NCBI RefSeq assembly: GCF_028737215.1
Contig: NZ_JAQZAM010000004.1
Location: 1 to 64,000, forward strand
Direction: 5' to 3'
Length of the DNA: 64,000 nt
DNA from: Actinomycetospora chibensis
GTDB lineage: Bacteria > Actinomycetota > Actinomycetes > Mycobacteriales > Pseudonocardiaceae
A model generated the notes under the pieces. It was given only the letters and a program-made list of their open reading frames with translations. It made no database searches and had not been told where the DNA came from. Positions 27,102 through 35,544 of this stretch are shown here, piece by piece. The first letter of the stretch is position 1. The number at the start of each line of letters is the position of its first letter. A program made the position numbers and the translations under genes.

Positions 27102-29204
27102 TCAGAGGAACGCGTCGAGGGTGATCGGCAGCGAGCGCACGCGCACGCCGGTGGCGTGGTGGGCGGCGTTGGCGATCGCGGCGGCCGCGCCGACGATGCC
27201 GATCTCCCCGATGCCCTTGGACCCCATCGGGTTGACGTAGGGGTCGTCCTCGTCGAGCCACTCGACGTCCATCCGACCGACGTCCGCGCAGGTCGCGATG
27301 TGGTAGCCGGCGAAGTCGCGGTTGACGACGTGGCCGAACCGGTCGTCGAGCACGCTCTCCTCGTGCAGGGCCGCGGAGAGCCCCATGGTCATGCCGCCGA
27401 GGAACTGCGACCGCGCCGTCAGCGGGTTGACGATCCGGCCTGCGGCGAAGACGCCGAGCATCCGCGGCACGCGGATCTCGCCGGTGTCGGCGTGCACGGC
27501 GACCTCGGCGAAGTGCGCGCCGTAGGCGTGCATGGCGTACTCGGCCGCCCACGGGTTGTCGGGGGTCGTGGCGTCGGCCTCGTCGCCGTCGTCCGGGTCG
27601 TCGCCGTACTTGTCGCGGAAGCGCTCCGCCGCCTCGGTGATCGCCGCACCCCAGGACGTGGTGCCGCTCGAGCCGCCGGCGGGCGACGCGGAACCGAACG
27701 CGGTGTCCCCGATGGCGAGGTCGATCCGCTCGACGGGCACGTCGAGGGCGTCGGCGGCGATGGCGGTGAGCGCCGCCCACGCGCCCTGCCCGATGTCGGA
27801 GGCCGCGATCTCGACGACGTAGCGCGGCGCCCCTGCGCCGTTCCCGAGTGCCCCGTTCCTGGCTGCCCGGACCCGCGCCTCGGAGCCGGGGAACCGCACG
27901 ACGGGGAACGACGCCGCGGCCACCCCGGTGCCGTGCCACCAGCCGTCGACGAGACGCGACCGAGGGGTGGGGTCGCGGCGCGACCAGTCGAACCGCTCCG
28001 CGCCCCGGCGCAGGCACGCCACGAGGTTGCGGCTGGAGTACGGCAGGCCCTGCTCGGGGTCGACCTCGGGCTCGTTGCGCACCCGCAGCTCGATCGGGTC
28101 GACGCCCAGGGCGCCGGCGAGCTCGTCCATCGCGCACTCGGCGCCGAAACTGCCCGGGGCCTCGCCGGGGGCGCGCATGTAGGTCGGGACGCCGATGTCG
28201 AGGGGCGCGACGCGGTGGGTCGTGCGCCGCGCACCGGCCTCGTACATCCCGCGGCTGAACGCCGCCGTGGGCTCGACGAACTCCTGGATGCGGGAGCTCT
28301 GCTCGACGACGTCGTGGGTGATCGCGGTGAGGCGGCCGTCGGCGTCGGCGCCGAGCGCGACGTGCTGGATCGTCGCGGGCCGGTACCCGACGAGGTCGAA
28401 CATCTGCTGGCGCGTCAGCGCGTACTTCACCGTCCGGCCCGGAACCGCCCGCGCGACGAGCGCCGTCAGCACGGTGTTCGGGTGCGTCCCGCCCTTGGAC
28501 CCGAACCCGCCGCCGACGTGCGGGGCGACGACGTCGACGTCGTCCTCGGCCAGCCCGAACGCCCCCGCGAGCGCCTGCCGGGTCCAGCTGACGGCCTGGG
28601 TCGCCTCGTGCACGACGAGCCGCTCGCCCTCCCAGACGGCGACCGTCGTGTGCGGCTCCATCGGCTCGTGGTGCTCCATCGGCGTCCGGTACGTGGCGCG
28701 CACCGTCACCGCGGCCCCCGCGAGCGCCGCGTCGGGGTCGCCGCGGGTGTCGTCGGCGGGGGCGCCGGTGACGAGGGTGTCGGGGCCGTAGAGCTCGGAG
28801 GAGTCCTCGTCGAGCGCGGCGACGTGCGGCTCCTGCGCGTACGTCACCCGCACCAGGTCGGCTGCCTCGCGCGCCGTCTCCGACGTCGTGGCCACCACGG
28901 CGGCGACGTACTGGCCGTACTGGTGCACCTGCGCCGACTGCAGGACGCCGTGGTCGGGGTCGATCGCGTCGGACAGGCGCGGCGCGGTCTCCGGGGTGAG
29001 CACGAGGACGACGCCGTCGAGGGCGTCCGCGGCGGACGTGTCGATCGCGGTGACCCGGCCGCGGGGGATCGCCGCCTGCACCGGGAACAGGTAGAGCGGC
29101 TCGGCCGCCGGGTGCTCGAAGGCGTACGGGGCGCGCCCGCGGACCTTCTCGGGGCCCTCGGGACGTGGCATCGCCGTGCCCATGGCGTGGGGGGTCAGGG
29201 TCAT
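27102..29204 (-). CDS. Molybdenum-binding large subunit, xanthine dehydrogenase/aldehyde oxidoreductase family
   Basis: A 700-residue catalytic subunit that binds the molybdopterin cofactor and hydroxylates aldehydes or N-heterocycles. Visible motifs: VGGGFGSKGG (cofactor loop), MRAPGEAPGSFGAE, DIGQGAWAALTAIAADALD, GGSSGTTSWGAAI and near the end GSKGIGEIGIVG, whose Glu is the catalytic base. Length is in the range of PaoC/YagR. Third gene of a coupled minus-strand operon; its ATG overlaps the FAD-subunit stop. The frame extending to 29870 runs through the FAD gene and is not used. No XdhC/MobA-type maturation gene is adjacent. Confidence 0.93.
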   Translation of the reverse strand: MTLTPHAMGTAMPRPEGPEKVRGRAPYAFEHPAAEPLYLFPVQAAIPRGRVTAIDTSAADALDGVVLVLTPETAPRLSDAIDPDHGVLQSAQVHQYGQYVAAVVATTSETAREAADLVRVTYAQEPHVAALDEDSSELYGPDTLVTGAPADDTRGDPDAALAGAAVTVRATYRTPMEHHEPMEPHTTVAVWEGERLVVHEATQAVSWTRQALAGAFGLAEDDVDVVAPHVGGGFGSKGGTHPNTVLTALVARAVPGRTVKYALTRQQMFDLVGYRPATIQHVALGADADGRLTAITHDVVEQSSRIQEFVEPTAAFSRGMYEAGARRTTHRVAPLDIGVPTYMRAPGEAPGSFGAECAMDELAGALGVDPIELRVRNEPEVDPEQGLPYSSRNLVACLRRGAERFDWSRRDPTPRSRLVDGWWHGTGVAAASFPVVRFPGSEARVRAARNGALGNGAGAPRYVVEIAASDIGQGAWAALTAIAADALDVPVERIDLAIGDTAFGSASPAGGSSGTTSWGAAITEAAERFRDKYGDDPDDGDEADATTPDNPWAAEYAMHAYGAHFAEVAVHADTGEIRVPRMLGVFAAGRIVNPLTARSQFLGGMTMGLSAALHEESVLDDRFGHVVNRDFAGYHIATCADVGRMDVEWLDEDDPYVNPMGSKGIGEIGIVGAAAAIANAAHHATGVRVRSLPITLDAFL

Positions 29205-30223
29205 GCGTGCTCCTCCCCGCCGGCCAGCCCGCGCAGCGCGGCGGTGACGGCGGCGGTCACGAGCGGCAGCTTGAACGCGGTGCCGCCGCGCGGGCTCTCG
29301 ACGGGCCGGGCGTCGACGAGCTCGGCGCGGGCCGCGGCCCGGAAGGTGTCGTCGGTGGGGGGCGCGCCGACGAGGGCCTCCTCGGCCGCGGTCGCCCGCC
29401 AGGGCTTGTGGGCGACGCCGCCGAGGGCGAGGCGGGCGTCGGTGATCGTGTCGCCGACGACCTCGATCGCCGCGGCCACCGACACCAGCGCGAAGGCGAA
29501 CGACGCGCGGTCGCGCACCTTGTAGTACGTCGAGCGCGCCGCGATCGGCGAGGGCGGCAGGTCGACGGCGGTGACGAGCTCGCCGTGGGCGAGGACGGTG
29601 TCGCGCGACGGCTCGCCGCCCGGCAGGCGGTGCAGCGTGGAGAGCGGGATCGAGCGCTCGCCCTCGGCGCCGAGCACGCGGACCTGCGCGTCGAGCACGG
29701 CCAGGGCGACGGCCATGTCCGACGGGTGGGTGGCGACGCAGGCGACGTCGGCGGGCTCGTGGGTCGCGCCGAGCACCGCGTGGTGGCGCGCCCAGCCCTC
29801 CAGCGCCGAGCAGCCCGAGCCGGGTTGGCGCTTGTTGCACGGCGTCGTGAGGTCCTGGAAGTAGGCGCACCGGGTGCGCTGCAGCAGGTTGCCGCCCGTG
29901 GTGGCCATGTTGCGCAGCTGGCCGGACGCGCCGGCGAGCATGGCCTGCGCGAGCACCGGGTAACGGGCGCGGACCCGCTCGTCGGCGGCGAGGTCGGCGT
30001 TGCGCACCCCGGCGCCGATCGACAGGCCGCCGTCGGGCGCGTCGGTGATCTCCGTCGAGGTCAGGCCGGTGACGTCGACCAGCGTGCTCGGCGTGGCGAG
30101 CCCGAGACGCAGGTGGTCGACCAGGTTGGTGCCGCCGGCGAGGAACGCCGCGTCGGGATCGGCGGAGACGGTGGCGACGGCGCCCTGCGCGTCGTCGGGT
30201 CGCTCGTAGGCGAAGGGCTTCAC
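29201..30223 (-). CDS. FAD-binding subunit with extra 4Fe-4S motif (PaoB/YagS-like)
   Basis: A 340-residue FAD subunit starting MKPFAYERPDDAQGAV (GTG). FAD is bound by FLAGGTNLVDHLRLG and TTGGNLLQRTRCAYF. The Cys pattern RCAYFQDLTTPCNKRQPGSGC plus a later Cys in ACVATHPSDMA matches the additional 4Fe-4S cluster of E. coli PaoB, absent from ordinary xanthine dehydrogenase FAD subunits. It passes electrons between the 2Fe-2S subunit and FAD. GTGA overlap with the upstream gene and ATGA overlap with the downstream one. Confidence 0.92.
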   Translation of the reverse strand: MKPFAYERPDDAQGAVATVSADPDAAFLAGGTNLVDHLRLGLATPSTLVDVTGLTSTEITDAPDGGLSIGAGVRNADLAADERVRARYPVLAQAMLAGASGQLRNMATTGGNLLQRTRCAYFQDLTTPCNKRQPGSGCSALEGWARHHAVLGATHEPADVACVATHPSDMAVALAVLDAQVRVLGAEGERSIPLSTLHRLPGGEPSRDTVLAHGELVTAVDLPPSPIAARSTYYKVRDRASFAFALVSVAAAIEVVGDTITDARLALGGVAHKPWRATAAEEALVGAPPTDDTFRAAARAELVDARPVESPRGGTAFKLPLVTAAVTAALRGLAGGEEHA

Positions 30224-30777
30224 CGGGCCACCTCGCGGTGGGCGACCTCGTCGACCGCGTCGACGATGTGCGCGTAGGCGCCGCAGCGGCAGAGGTTGCC
30301 GCTCATGCGCTCGGCGATCTCGGTGCGATCGAGGTCGACCCCGGCCGTGAGGTCGGCGCCGAGGTCGGAGGTGACCACGCTCGGGTGGCCGGCGGCGGCC
30401 TCCTCGAGCATGCCGACCGCGGAGCAGATCTGGCCCGGCGTGCAGTACCCGCACTGGTAGGCGTCGTGGGCGAGGAAGGCCTCCTGCAGCGGGTGCAGCG
30501 CGCCGTCGGCGCCGAGCCCGTCCGCGGTGGTGACCTCGGAGCCGTCGTGGGCGACCGCGAGCGACAGGCAGGACAGGGTCCGGCGGCCGTCGAGGAGCAC
30601 GGTGCAGGCACCGCACTGCCCGTGGTCGCAGCCCTTCTTCGCACTGGTGATGTCGAGGTGCTCGCGCAGGGCGTCGAGCACGGTGGTGCGGGTGTCGACG
30701 GTGAGCTCGTGGCGCCGCCCGTCGACGGTCAGGGAGAGATCGGCGTGCACTCCGGAGAGGTACCCCGTGTCTGCCAC
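30220..30777 (-). CDS. 2Fe-2S subunit of Mo-hydroxylase
   Basis: A 185-residue protein with two [2Fe-2S] sites: CDHGQCGACTVLLDG plus a Cys in TLSCLS (plant-ferredoxin type), and CGYCTPGQICSA with NLCRCGAY (the helical xanthine-dehydrogenase type). Unlike E. coli PaoA it has no twin-arginine signal; the N-terminus MADTGYLSGVHADLSLTVDG is cytoplasmic in character. First gene of the three-gene operon. Start GTG. Confidence 0.93.
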   Translation of the reverse strand: MADTGYLSGVHADLSLTVDGRRHELTVDTRTTVLDALREHLDITSAKKGCDHGQCGACTVLLDGRRTLSCLSLAVAHDGSEVTTADGLGADGALHPLQEAFLAHDAYQCGYCTPGQICSAVGMLEEAAAGHPSVVTSDLGADLTAGVDLDRTEIAERMSGNLCRCGAYAHIVDAVDEVAHREVAR

Positions 30778-30833
30778 GCCACCCGCACGGGGGACCGGTC
30801 GACGGGACCGCCTCGTCGGCGCACGATGGAGGC

Positions 30834-31391
30834 ATGGCAGAGGTCGAGATCGCCGGGGTGGGCCAGGAACAGGGCAGCGAGGACCCCGTGCTCCTGCTGC
30901 GCGAGCAGGGCGGTGCGCGCCGCTACCTCGCGATCTGGATCGGCGCGCCCGAGGCCACGGCGCTCGCGGCCGCCGAGGTCGCGGCGACCCTGCCGCGCCC
31001 GTTGACCCATCGCCTGCTCCTCGATGCGGTCGAGGCGTTCGGCGCCCGGCTCGTGCGGGTCCGGCTCACCGAGCTGGTCGAGGGGCAGTTCCACGCCGAG
31101 CTGGACATCACCACGTCCGACGGCGGCACCCGCGCGGTCTCGGCGCGCGCCAGCGACGCGGTCACGCTCGCCGTGCACCAGGGCTGCCCGATCGAGGTGT
31201 CCGAGGCGGTCCTCGACGAGGCCGCCCTGCCCGCGAGCGCCGTGGCGACGGTCGGCGGCGCCGAGGACGAGCCCGACGAGGCGGACCCGACCCCGGGCCC
31301 GGCGTCCCCCGACGTCGAGGACGAGGTGGAACGCCTGCGTCGCGCGCTCGCCGAGGCCACGCCCGACGACTTCAAGGCCGACGAGGAGTAG
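30834..31391 (+). CDS. Bifunctional nuclease (BFN) domain protein
   Basis: A 185-residue protein with the BFN domain in residues 1-135: PVLLLREQGGARRYLAIWIG, EATALAA and the HRLLLDAVEAFG segment, then VSARASDAVTLAVHQGCPI. The family is annotated from a plant protein with RNase and DNase activity, but bacterial roles are unclear. The C-terminal 50 residues are acidic with a short helix (DEVERLRRALAEATPDDF). GGAGG lies just before the ATG. Divergent from the Mo-hydroxylase operon. Confidence 0.9.
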   Translation: MAEVEIAGVGQEQGSEDPVLLLREQGGARRYLAIWIGAPEATALAAAEVAATLPRPLTHRLLLDAVEAFGARLVRVRLTELVEGQFHAELDITTSDGGTRAVSARASDAVTLAVHQGCPIEVSEAVLDEAALPASAVATVGGAEDEPDEADPTPGPASPDVEDEVERLRRALAEATPDDFKADEE

Positions 31392-31397
31392 CCGGGC

Positions 31398-31838
31398 CTA
31401 CCGGGAGGTGCCGGCCGGTGACCGCGCGTCCCACGGTGGCCGCGCGGTGGCGAGCACACCGATGGCGAGCGGCCCGCTGACCGAGGGGTCCGGCGAGCGC
31501 GGTGCGGGCACGACGGGCGCCACCGGCCTCGGGGCGGCGGCCGACACCTGACGGGTGCGGCGCTCGGCCCGCGACAGCCGCGCGGCCAGGGCCGCCTGCG
31601 CGGCCTGCTCCTGGCGGGCGGCCCGTCGCTCCCGCCACCCCAGGCGCGCGGCCGGGGCCGTCGTCGGCACCGCGGTCGCGACCGGGCTCGCGGGTCGCAG
31701 CGACAGCGTCGCCACGTCGAGGCCGCCGGCGGGTGGCGGGGTGGGCGCGGCGGCGCGGATCGCGGTGGCGATCTCGCGGCGGCCGGTCGGGCGAGCGGTG
31801 AGCCCGACCGTCGTGTCGGCGTTGCTGTGGCGTCCCAT
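31398..31838 (-). CDS. Hypothetical basic protein
   Basis: A 146-residue protein starting MGRHSNADTTVGLTARPTGR, with GGAGGT 5 nt before the ATG, which supports translation. The middle is Ala/Pro-rich and contains a positively charged predicted helix (RLGWRERRAARQEQAAQAAL to RLSRAERRTRQ). No membrane segment or known domain. It converges with the BFN gene, 6 bp apart. Confidence 0.6.
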   Translation of the reverse strand: MGRHSNADTTVGLTARPTGRREIATAIRAAAPTPPPAGGLDVATLSLRPASPVATAVPTTAPAARLGWRERRAARQEQAAQAALAARLSRAERRTRQVSAAAPRPVAPVVPAPRSPDPSVSGPLAIGVLATARPPWDARSPAGTSR

Positions 31839-32096
31839 GGAGCACCTCCGTGTGCCCGGCGCGCAACGGCGCTGGGCTGATCGGCGTATCGCGCTCCAGG
31901 GTTGCCGTCATGAGGCCGTTCACACGCCCGACGCGAATCCGGCCACGGACGAGCGAACGTCGCAGCCCTAGCACCGACCTCCGGGTGCGGCACGTACATC
32001 CTTCTGGCGTGTTGCGGCGATTCACGTGACACTCCGTGTGTGACATGGGGGCGCGCGCATCGATCGGGCTCACCGTTCGGGGACGGCGCGGTACGG

Positions 32097-33374
32097 ATGG
32101 CGGACGTGGGCCCGGAGCTCGTCGGGGTGCACGACGTCGAGGCGACGGCGCCGTACGTGGCGCGCGCGGCCGACGACCGGCTCGAGAACGTCCTCGGCGC
32201 GGACCGCCCGCTCGTGGTGGTCACCGGCGACCGGCTCGCCGGGACGTCCCGGGCCGTGCACCGCGGGCTGCGCCGGATGCTCGGGGACACCCGGCTCCTG
32301 GCCATCGCCGATCCGCACTCCGTCGACCTCGCGCGGGCGCTGACGTCGGCCGCGGAGACGGCCGCGCGCTCCGGGCCGGTGGTCGTGCTCGCCGACGACG
32401 CCCCGCCCGCGCTGCTCGACCAGGTCGTCCCCGCCGTCGTCGGGCGGCTGTCCACCGACGTCCGACTGGTGCTCACGGCCCGGCGGACGTCCCTCGACGC
32501 CTTCGTCGCGGGTCCCACCCGCGCGCTGCTCGACGACGCGCTGGTGACCATGCCCGCGGACGGGACGCCGGCGGGGGAGCGGGTGCGGCCGGTGCTGCGG
32601 GCGCGCGCGATCCTCGATCCCGTCGGGTGGTCGTCGCTCCTGCCGCTGGCCGTGCTGCGCACGGCGGTGGACTGGGAGCGCCTCCACGTCCCGGTCCCGC
32701 TGACGCCGCAGCTGCTCGCCGAGGTCGCGCCGGTGCACCTCGCCGCGCTGGGCGTGCCCGCGCCGGAGCCCGAGGAGCTGCGACGGGTGGCCCGCGACCT
32801 CGTCCGCGCCGACCACGGCGGGATGCGGCTGCTGCGCGCGACCCGACGTGACGGGCGCGTGCACCTCGCCGCCGACCGTCTCTTCTCCCACCTCGCCGAC
32901 CGCGACGCGGCGGGCTGGGCCGTGCCCGAGGAGCTGGCCCGCGACCTGTGGGGTCGCCTCGGCCCGGAGGAGCGCGCCCGCACCGCGCGCGTCGCGCTCG
33001 CCCGGGGCGACGACCAGGTCGCCCTGTGGCTGGCGACGCAGGTCGCGCCCGACGACCTCGAGCCCGAGGCCCTCTACCGGCTCGGCGTCACGCTCGCGCA
33101 GCGCTCGGCCGCGCACACCCCCGAGCCGGGCCGTTGGGACCGCGGCGCGATCAACTGGCTGACCGCGGCGCTCGACCGTGCCGAGGGCGACCTCGTGGGC
33201 CGCGCCCACCGGATGATCCTGGCGATCGAGTCGCGGCGCGACGGCGTCGTCGACGTCCCCGCGGCCCGCGCCTCGGGGGAGGACCCGTCCGACAGCTCCC
33301 CGGAGGACCAGGCAGACCAGGCCACGGCGCCCCGCGTCCGGCTGATCCGGATGCGCGAGGTCGCGCGGACCTGA
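32097..33374 (+). CDS. Degenerate P-loop/STAND-like protein of unknown function
   Basis: About 425 residues. Near residue 40 it reads PLVVVTGDRLAGTSRAVHRG, where a Walker A loop would be but with the essential Lys replaced by Gly, and later VVVLADDAPP, resembling a Walker B strand. The C-terminal third is helical and Arg/Leu-rich (LARDLWGRLGPEERARTARVAL, then EALYRLGVTLAQRSAAH), TPR-like. This resembles NTPase-plus-repeat regulators of Actinobacteria without the intact nucleotide site. ATG 32097 is preferred; a GTG at 32040 would add 19 residues. Confidence 0.7.
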   Translation: MADVGPELVGVHDVEATAPYVARAADDRLENVLGADRPLVVVTGDRLAGTSRAVHRGLRRMLGDTRLLAIADPHSVDLARALTSAAETAARSGPVVVLADDAPPALLDQVVPAVVGRLSTDVRLVLTARRTSLDAFVAGPTRALLDDALVTMPADGTPAGERVRPVLRARAILDPVGWSSLLPLAVLRTAVDWERLHVPVPLTPQLLAEVAPVHLAALGVPAPEPEELRRVARDLVRADHGGMRLLRATRRDGRVHLAADRLFSHLADRDAAGWAVPEELARDLWGRLGPEERARTARVALARGDDQVALWLATQVAPDDLEPEALYRLGVTLAQRSAAHTPEPGRWDRGAINWLTAALDRAEGDLVGRAHRMILAIESRRDGVVDVPAARASGEDPSDSSPEDQADQATAPRVRLIRMREVART

Positions 33375-33389
33375 GCCGGGTCGGCCGGG

Positions 33390-34790
33390 TCAGGCGGCCA
33401 CGCGGCGCAGGGAACGGTCGGCGACCGTCAGGACGGCGAACAGCACCGACGCGGCGAGCATGACGAGCGCGAGCTCGTGCATCCCCGCGGTGCCGGCGCC
33501 GTCGCGGAACACGATGCCGTTCGTCGCCGACGCCGTGATGGCGCCGAGGTAGAAGAACGTCCGCATGAGGCCGGCCGACGAGCCGAGGCGCGCGGGGTCG
33601 GCCTGGTGGTAGACGGCGTTCTGGTTGGCGAGGTTGTTCAGGCCCTGCGGAATGCCGGCGAGCACGGCGACGGCGAGCAGGAACCACAGGGCGCTCTGCG
33701 CGTCGACGAACAGCAGCAGGACGGCGAGCGCCACCTGCGCGAGCGCCCCGGCCAGCAACTTGCCGCGGATGCGCGGCGACCGCCCGGTGATCGACGAGAC
33801 CACGATCCCGGCGGCGAACACCGGCAGCAGCACGAGCCCCGCGATCTGAGGGGAGAGCCCGCGCCCCTCCTCGAGCCACTGCGTGAACCCGTAGAGCAGG
33901 GCATAGGACGTGATCGCCGCGAGCAGTGACCGGGCGTAGGTGGCGAGCAGCGGGAGGTTGCCGCCGAGCAGGCGCAGGTCGAGGAACGGGGCGGGCGCGC
34001 GCAGCTCCCACCACGTCAGCCCGGCCCCGGCGGCGACGCTGAGCACGGGCAGCCACCACAGGTCGGCGCGCAGGTGCGTCAGGAACACCAGCAGCGTGAC
34101 GAGCGTGGCCACGAACAGGACGATGCCGAGCGGGTCGATCGCGCGGAGGGCGTCGCCGGGACGCCCCGCCCCGTCCGGAGCACGGCGCGGCAGGTAGAGC
34201 GCGCCGAGGACCAGGCAGGCCAGGGCGAGCGGGACGTTGACCGTGAACGTCGCCCGCCAGCCGCCGACGCCGATGAGGAACCCTCCGAGCGTCGGACCGA
34301 TCACCGCGACGGTCTGGGTCGACACCGCGAGCACCGTCAGGATGGTCGCCGGGCTCTCCTGCCCGGTGCGGTCGGCCTCGCCGCGGATCAGCGTCATCGC
34401 GGCCGGATAGCCCGCGCAGGTCCCCAGCCCGAGCAGGACCCGGGAGAGCACGAGCACGCCGATCGACGGGGCCAGGGCGCCGACGAGACCGCCGACGCCG
34501 ACGAGCACCGCGCCGGCGAGGAAGAGCCGCCGTGCGCCGTAGAGGTCGACGAGGCGCCCGACCACCGGCTGGCCGATCGCCGTCGCGAGGTAGAGCCCCG
34601 AGACCAGCCAGGCGGTCTGCGCCGGCTCCGCGCCCAGCGCCGAGCCGATGGGGACGAGCGCGACCGCGATCATCGACGAGTTGATCGGGTTGAGGATCGC
34701 CCCGAGCACCATGGGCGCGACGAGCCGGCGGTCGAAGTGGCCGGGGACGGGGTCGGCGGCCGGTGACAGGCGATGAAGGGCGGTCGTCAT
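33390..34790 (-). CDS. MFS transporter (DHA2-like drug efflux)
   Basis: A 466-residue protein with about 12-14 helices. Family motifs: LNPINSSMIAVALVPIGSAL in helix 1, GRLVDLYGARRLFLAGA (motif A), LLGLGTCAGYPAAMTLIRGE and GPTLGGFLIGVGGWRATFTVN (motif C). These fit proton-driven multidrug exporters of the DHA2 type. ATG at 34790 overlaps the MarR stop (TGATG), so export is probably controlled by that regulator. The frame extending to 34889 is inside the regulator gene. Confidence 0.92.
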   Translation of the reverse strand: MTTALHRLSPAADPVPGHFDRRLVAPMVLGAILNPINSSMIAVALVPIGSALGAEPAQTAWLVSGLYLATAIGQPVVGRLVDLYGARRLFLAGAVLVGVGGLVGALAPSIGVLVLSRVLLGLGTCAGYPAAMTLIRGEADRTGQESPATILTVLAVSTQTVAVIGPTLGGFLIGVGGWRATFTVNVPLALACLVLGALYLPRRAPDGAGRPGDALRAIDPLGIVLFVATLVTLLVFLTHLRADLWWLPVLSVAAGAGLTWWELRAPAPFLDLRLLGGNLPLLATYARSLLAAITSYALLYGFTQWLEEGRGLSPQIAGLVLLPVFAAGIVVSSITGRSPRIRGKLLAGALAQVALAVLLLFVDAQSALWFLLAVAVLAGIPQGLNNLANQNAVYHQADPARLGSSAGLMRTFFYLGAITASATNGIVFRDGAGTAGMHELALVMLAASVLFAVLTVADRSLRRVAA

Positions 34791-35239
34791 CAGCGGGCGG
34801 TCACCACCCGGTCGAGCAGGCCCATGGCGGCGATGACCGTGGCGCGCTCGTCCTCGGTGAGCTGTTCGTGCAGCGTGCGCGCCAGCCACTCCTCGCCCGC
34901 GGCGCGAGTGCTGTCGAGCAGCGCCCGGCCGGCGGGGGCGACCGAGATCGTCTGGCGGCGGCCGTCCTCGGGATCGGGCCGGCGCTCCACCAGGCCGCGC
35001 TCGGCGAGCGCGCCGACCGAGACCGCCACCGACTGCGGGCGCACCCCCTCGGCCGCGGCGAGCTCGCTTGCTGTGCGCGGGCCCTCGCGGTCCAGACGGC
35101 TGAGCAGCGACGTCTGCGTCGGCGTGAGCTCGTCGGGGTCGCGCGACTCGCGCAGGCGCCGCCGCAGCCGTCCCACGGCGACGCGCACCTCGTGCGCCGC
35201 CCGCACCGCCGACGTGCTCAGCTCCCCGGTCTCCGCCAC
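34790..35239 (-). CDS. MarR-family transcriptional regulator
   Basis: A 149-residue winged-helix regulator: LTPTQTSLLSRLDREGPRTA, SELAAAEGVRPQSVAVSVGA (recognition helix), ERGLVERRPDPEDGRRQTIS (wing) and a C-terminal dimer helix. It is the first gene of a two-gene operon with the MFS exporter and most likely represses it until a ligand binds. The GTG start sits 7 nt after a -10 element, so the mRNA is probably leaderless. Confidence 0.92.
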   Translation of the reverse strand: MAETGELSTSAVRAAHEVRVAVGRLRRRLRESRDPDELTPTQTSLLSRLDREGPRTASELAAAEGVRPQSVAVSVGALAERGLVERRPDPEDGRRQTISVAPAGRALLDSTRAAGEEWLARTLHEQLTEDERATVIAAMGLLDRVVTAR

Positions 35240-35275
35240 GGGGTCCAGGCTAGGTCGACAGTCTCAACTGTTCAA
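35239..35275 (-). promoter_or_regulatory. Leaderless promoter with palindromic operator for the MarR-MFS operon
   Basis: On the minus strand TTGAAC (35270-35275) and TAGCCT (35247-35252) are separated by 17 bp, a good sigma-70-type pair. Transcription would start at or next to the GTG at 35239. The spacer holds a perfect inverted repeat ACAGT-TGAG-ACTGT (35258-35271), well placed for repression. A direct repeat of TGAACAGT also overlaps the -35 side. Confidence 0.72.
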
Positions 35276-35502
35276 TGTGGACTGTTCAGTTCGTCCTGTC
35301 GATCGCCCTCCATGTCCGCATGTCCGGCGATCCGGTCGGCGAACGCCGCGCTGTCGAGCGCGTCGGCGGTGCCCCAGGCGATGAGCAGCGGGAGGTCCGC
35401 GGCGAGGTCGAGGCGCGAGGTGGCGCGCACCCGCTGTCCGGCGCTGTCGATGGCGCTGCGCGCAACCGCGTCAAGCGACCCGTCACTCCGGGGTGAGCTG
35501 CG
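35272..35502 (-). pseudogene. Remnant of an alpha/beta-hydrolase gene (C-terminal part)
   Basis: An in-frame run of about 76 codons contains ARSAIDSAGQRVRATSRLDL then AADLPLLIAWGTADALDSAA, which matches the segment of alpha/beta-fold hydrolases leading to the catalytic Asp (family form GQRVSATDRLYLA...PTLIVWG). The nucleophile half is absent, a TGA lies just upstream at 35503-35505, and the 3' end drifts into DMEGDRQDELNSPH and stops inside the MarR promoter. No ribosome site. Clearly a decayed fragment. Confidence 0.68.
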
Positions 35503-35544
35503 TCAGTCGAGTGGGGTCAGTCGAGTGGGGTCAGCCGAGTTGGG
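35503..35544. repeat. Three 14-bp tandem repeats spanning the GH88 stop codon
   Basis: Units TCAGTCGAGTGGGG at 35503 and 35517 are identical, and a third, TCAGCCGAGTTGGG at 35531, holds the stop codon and last residues of the GH88 gene. It probably arose by slippage from the gene end. Confidence 0.8.

Noticed and set aside
27093-29525. Plus-strand open frame of 810 codons opposite the Mo-hydroxylase genes
   Set aside because: Arg/Gly/Val-rich translation without motifs; an antisense shadow of genes with clear cofactor motifs on the minus strand.
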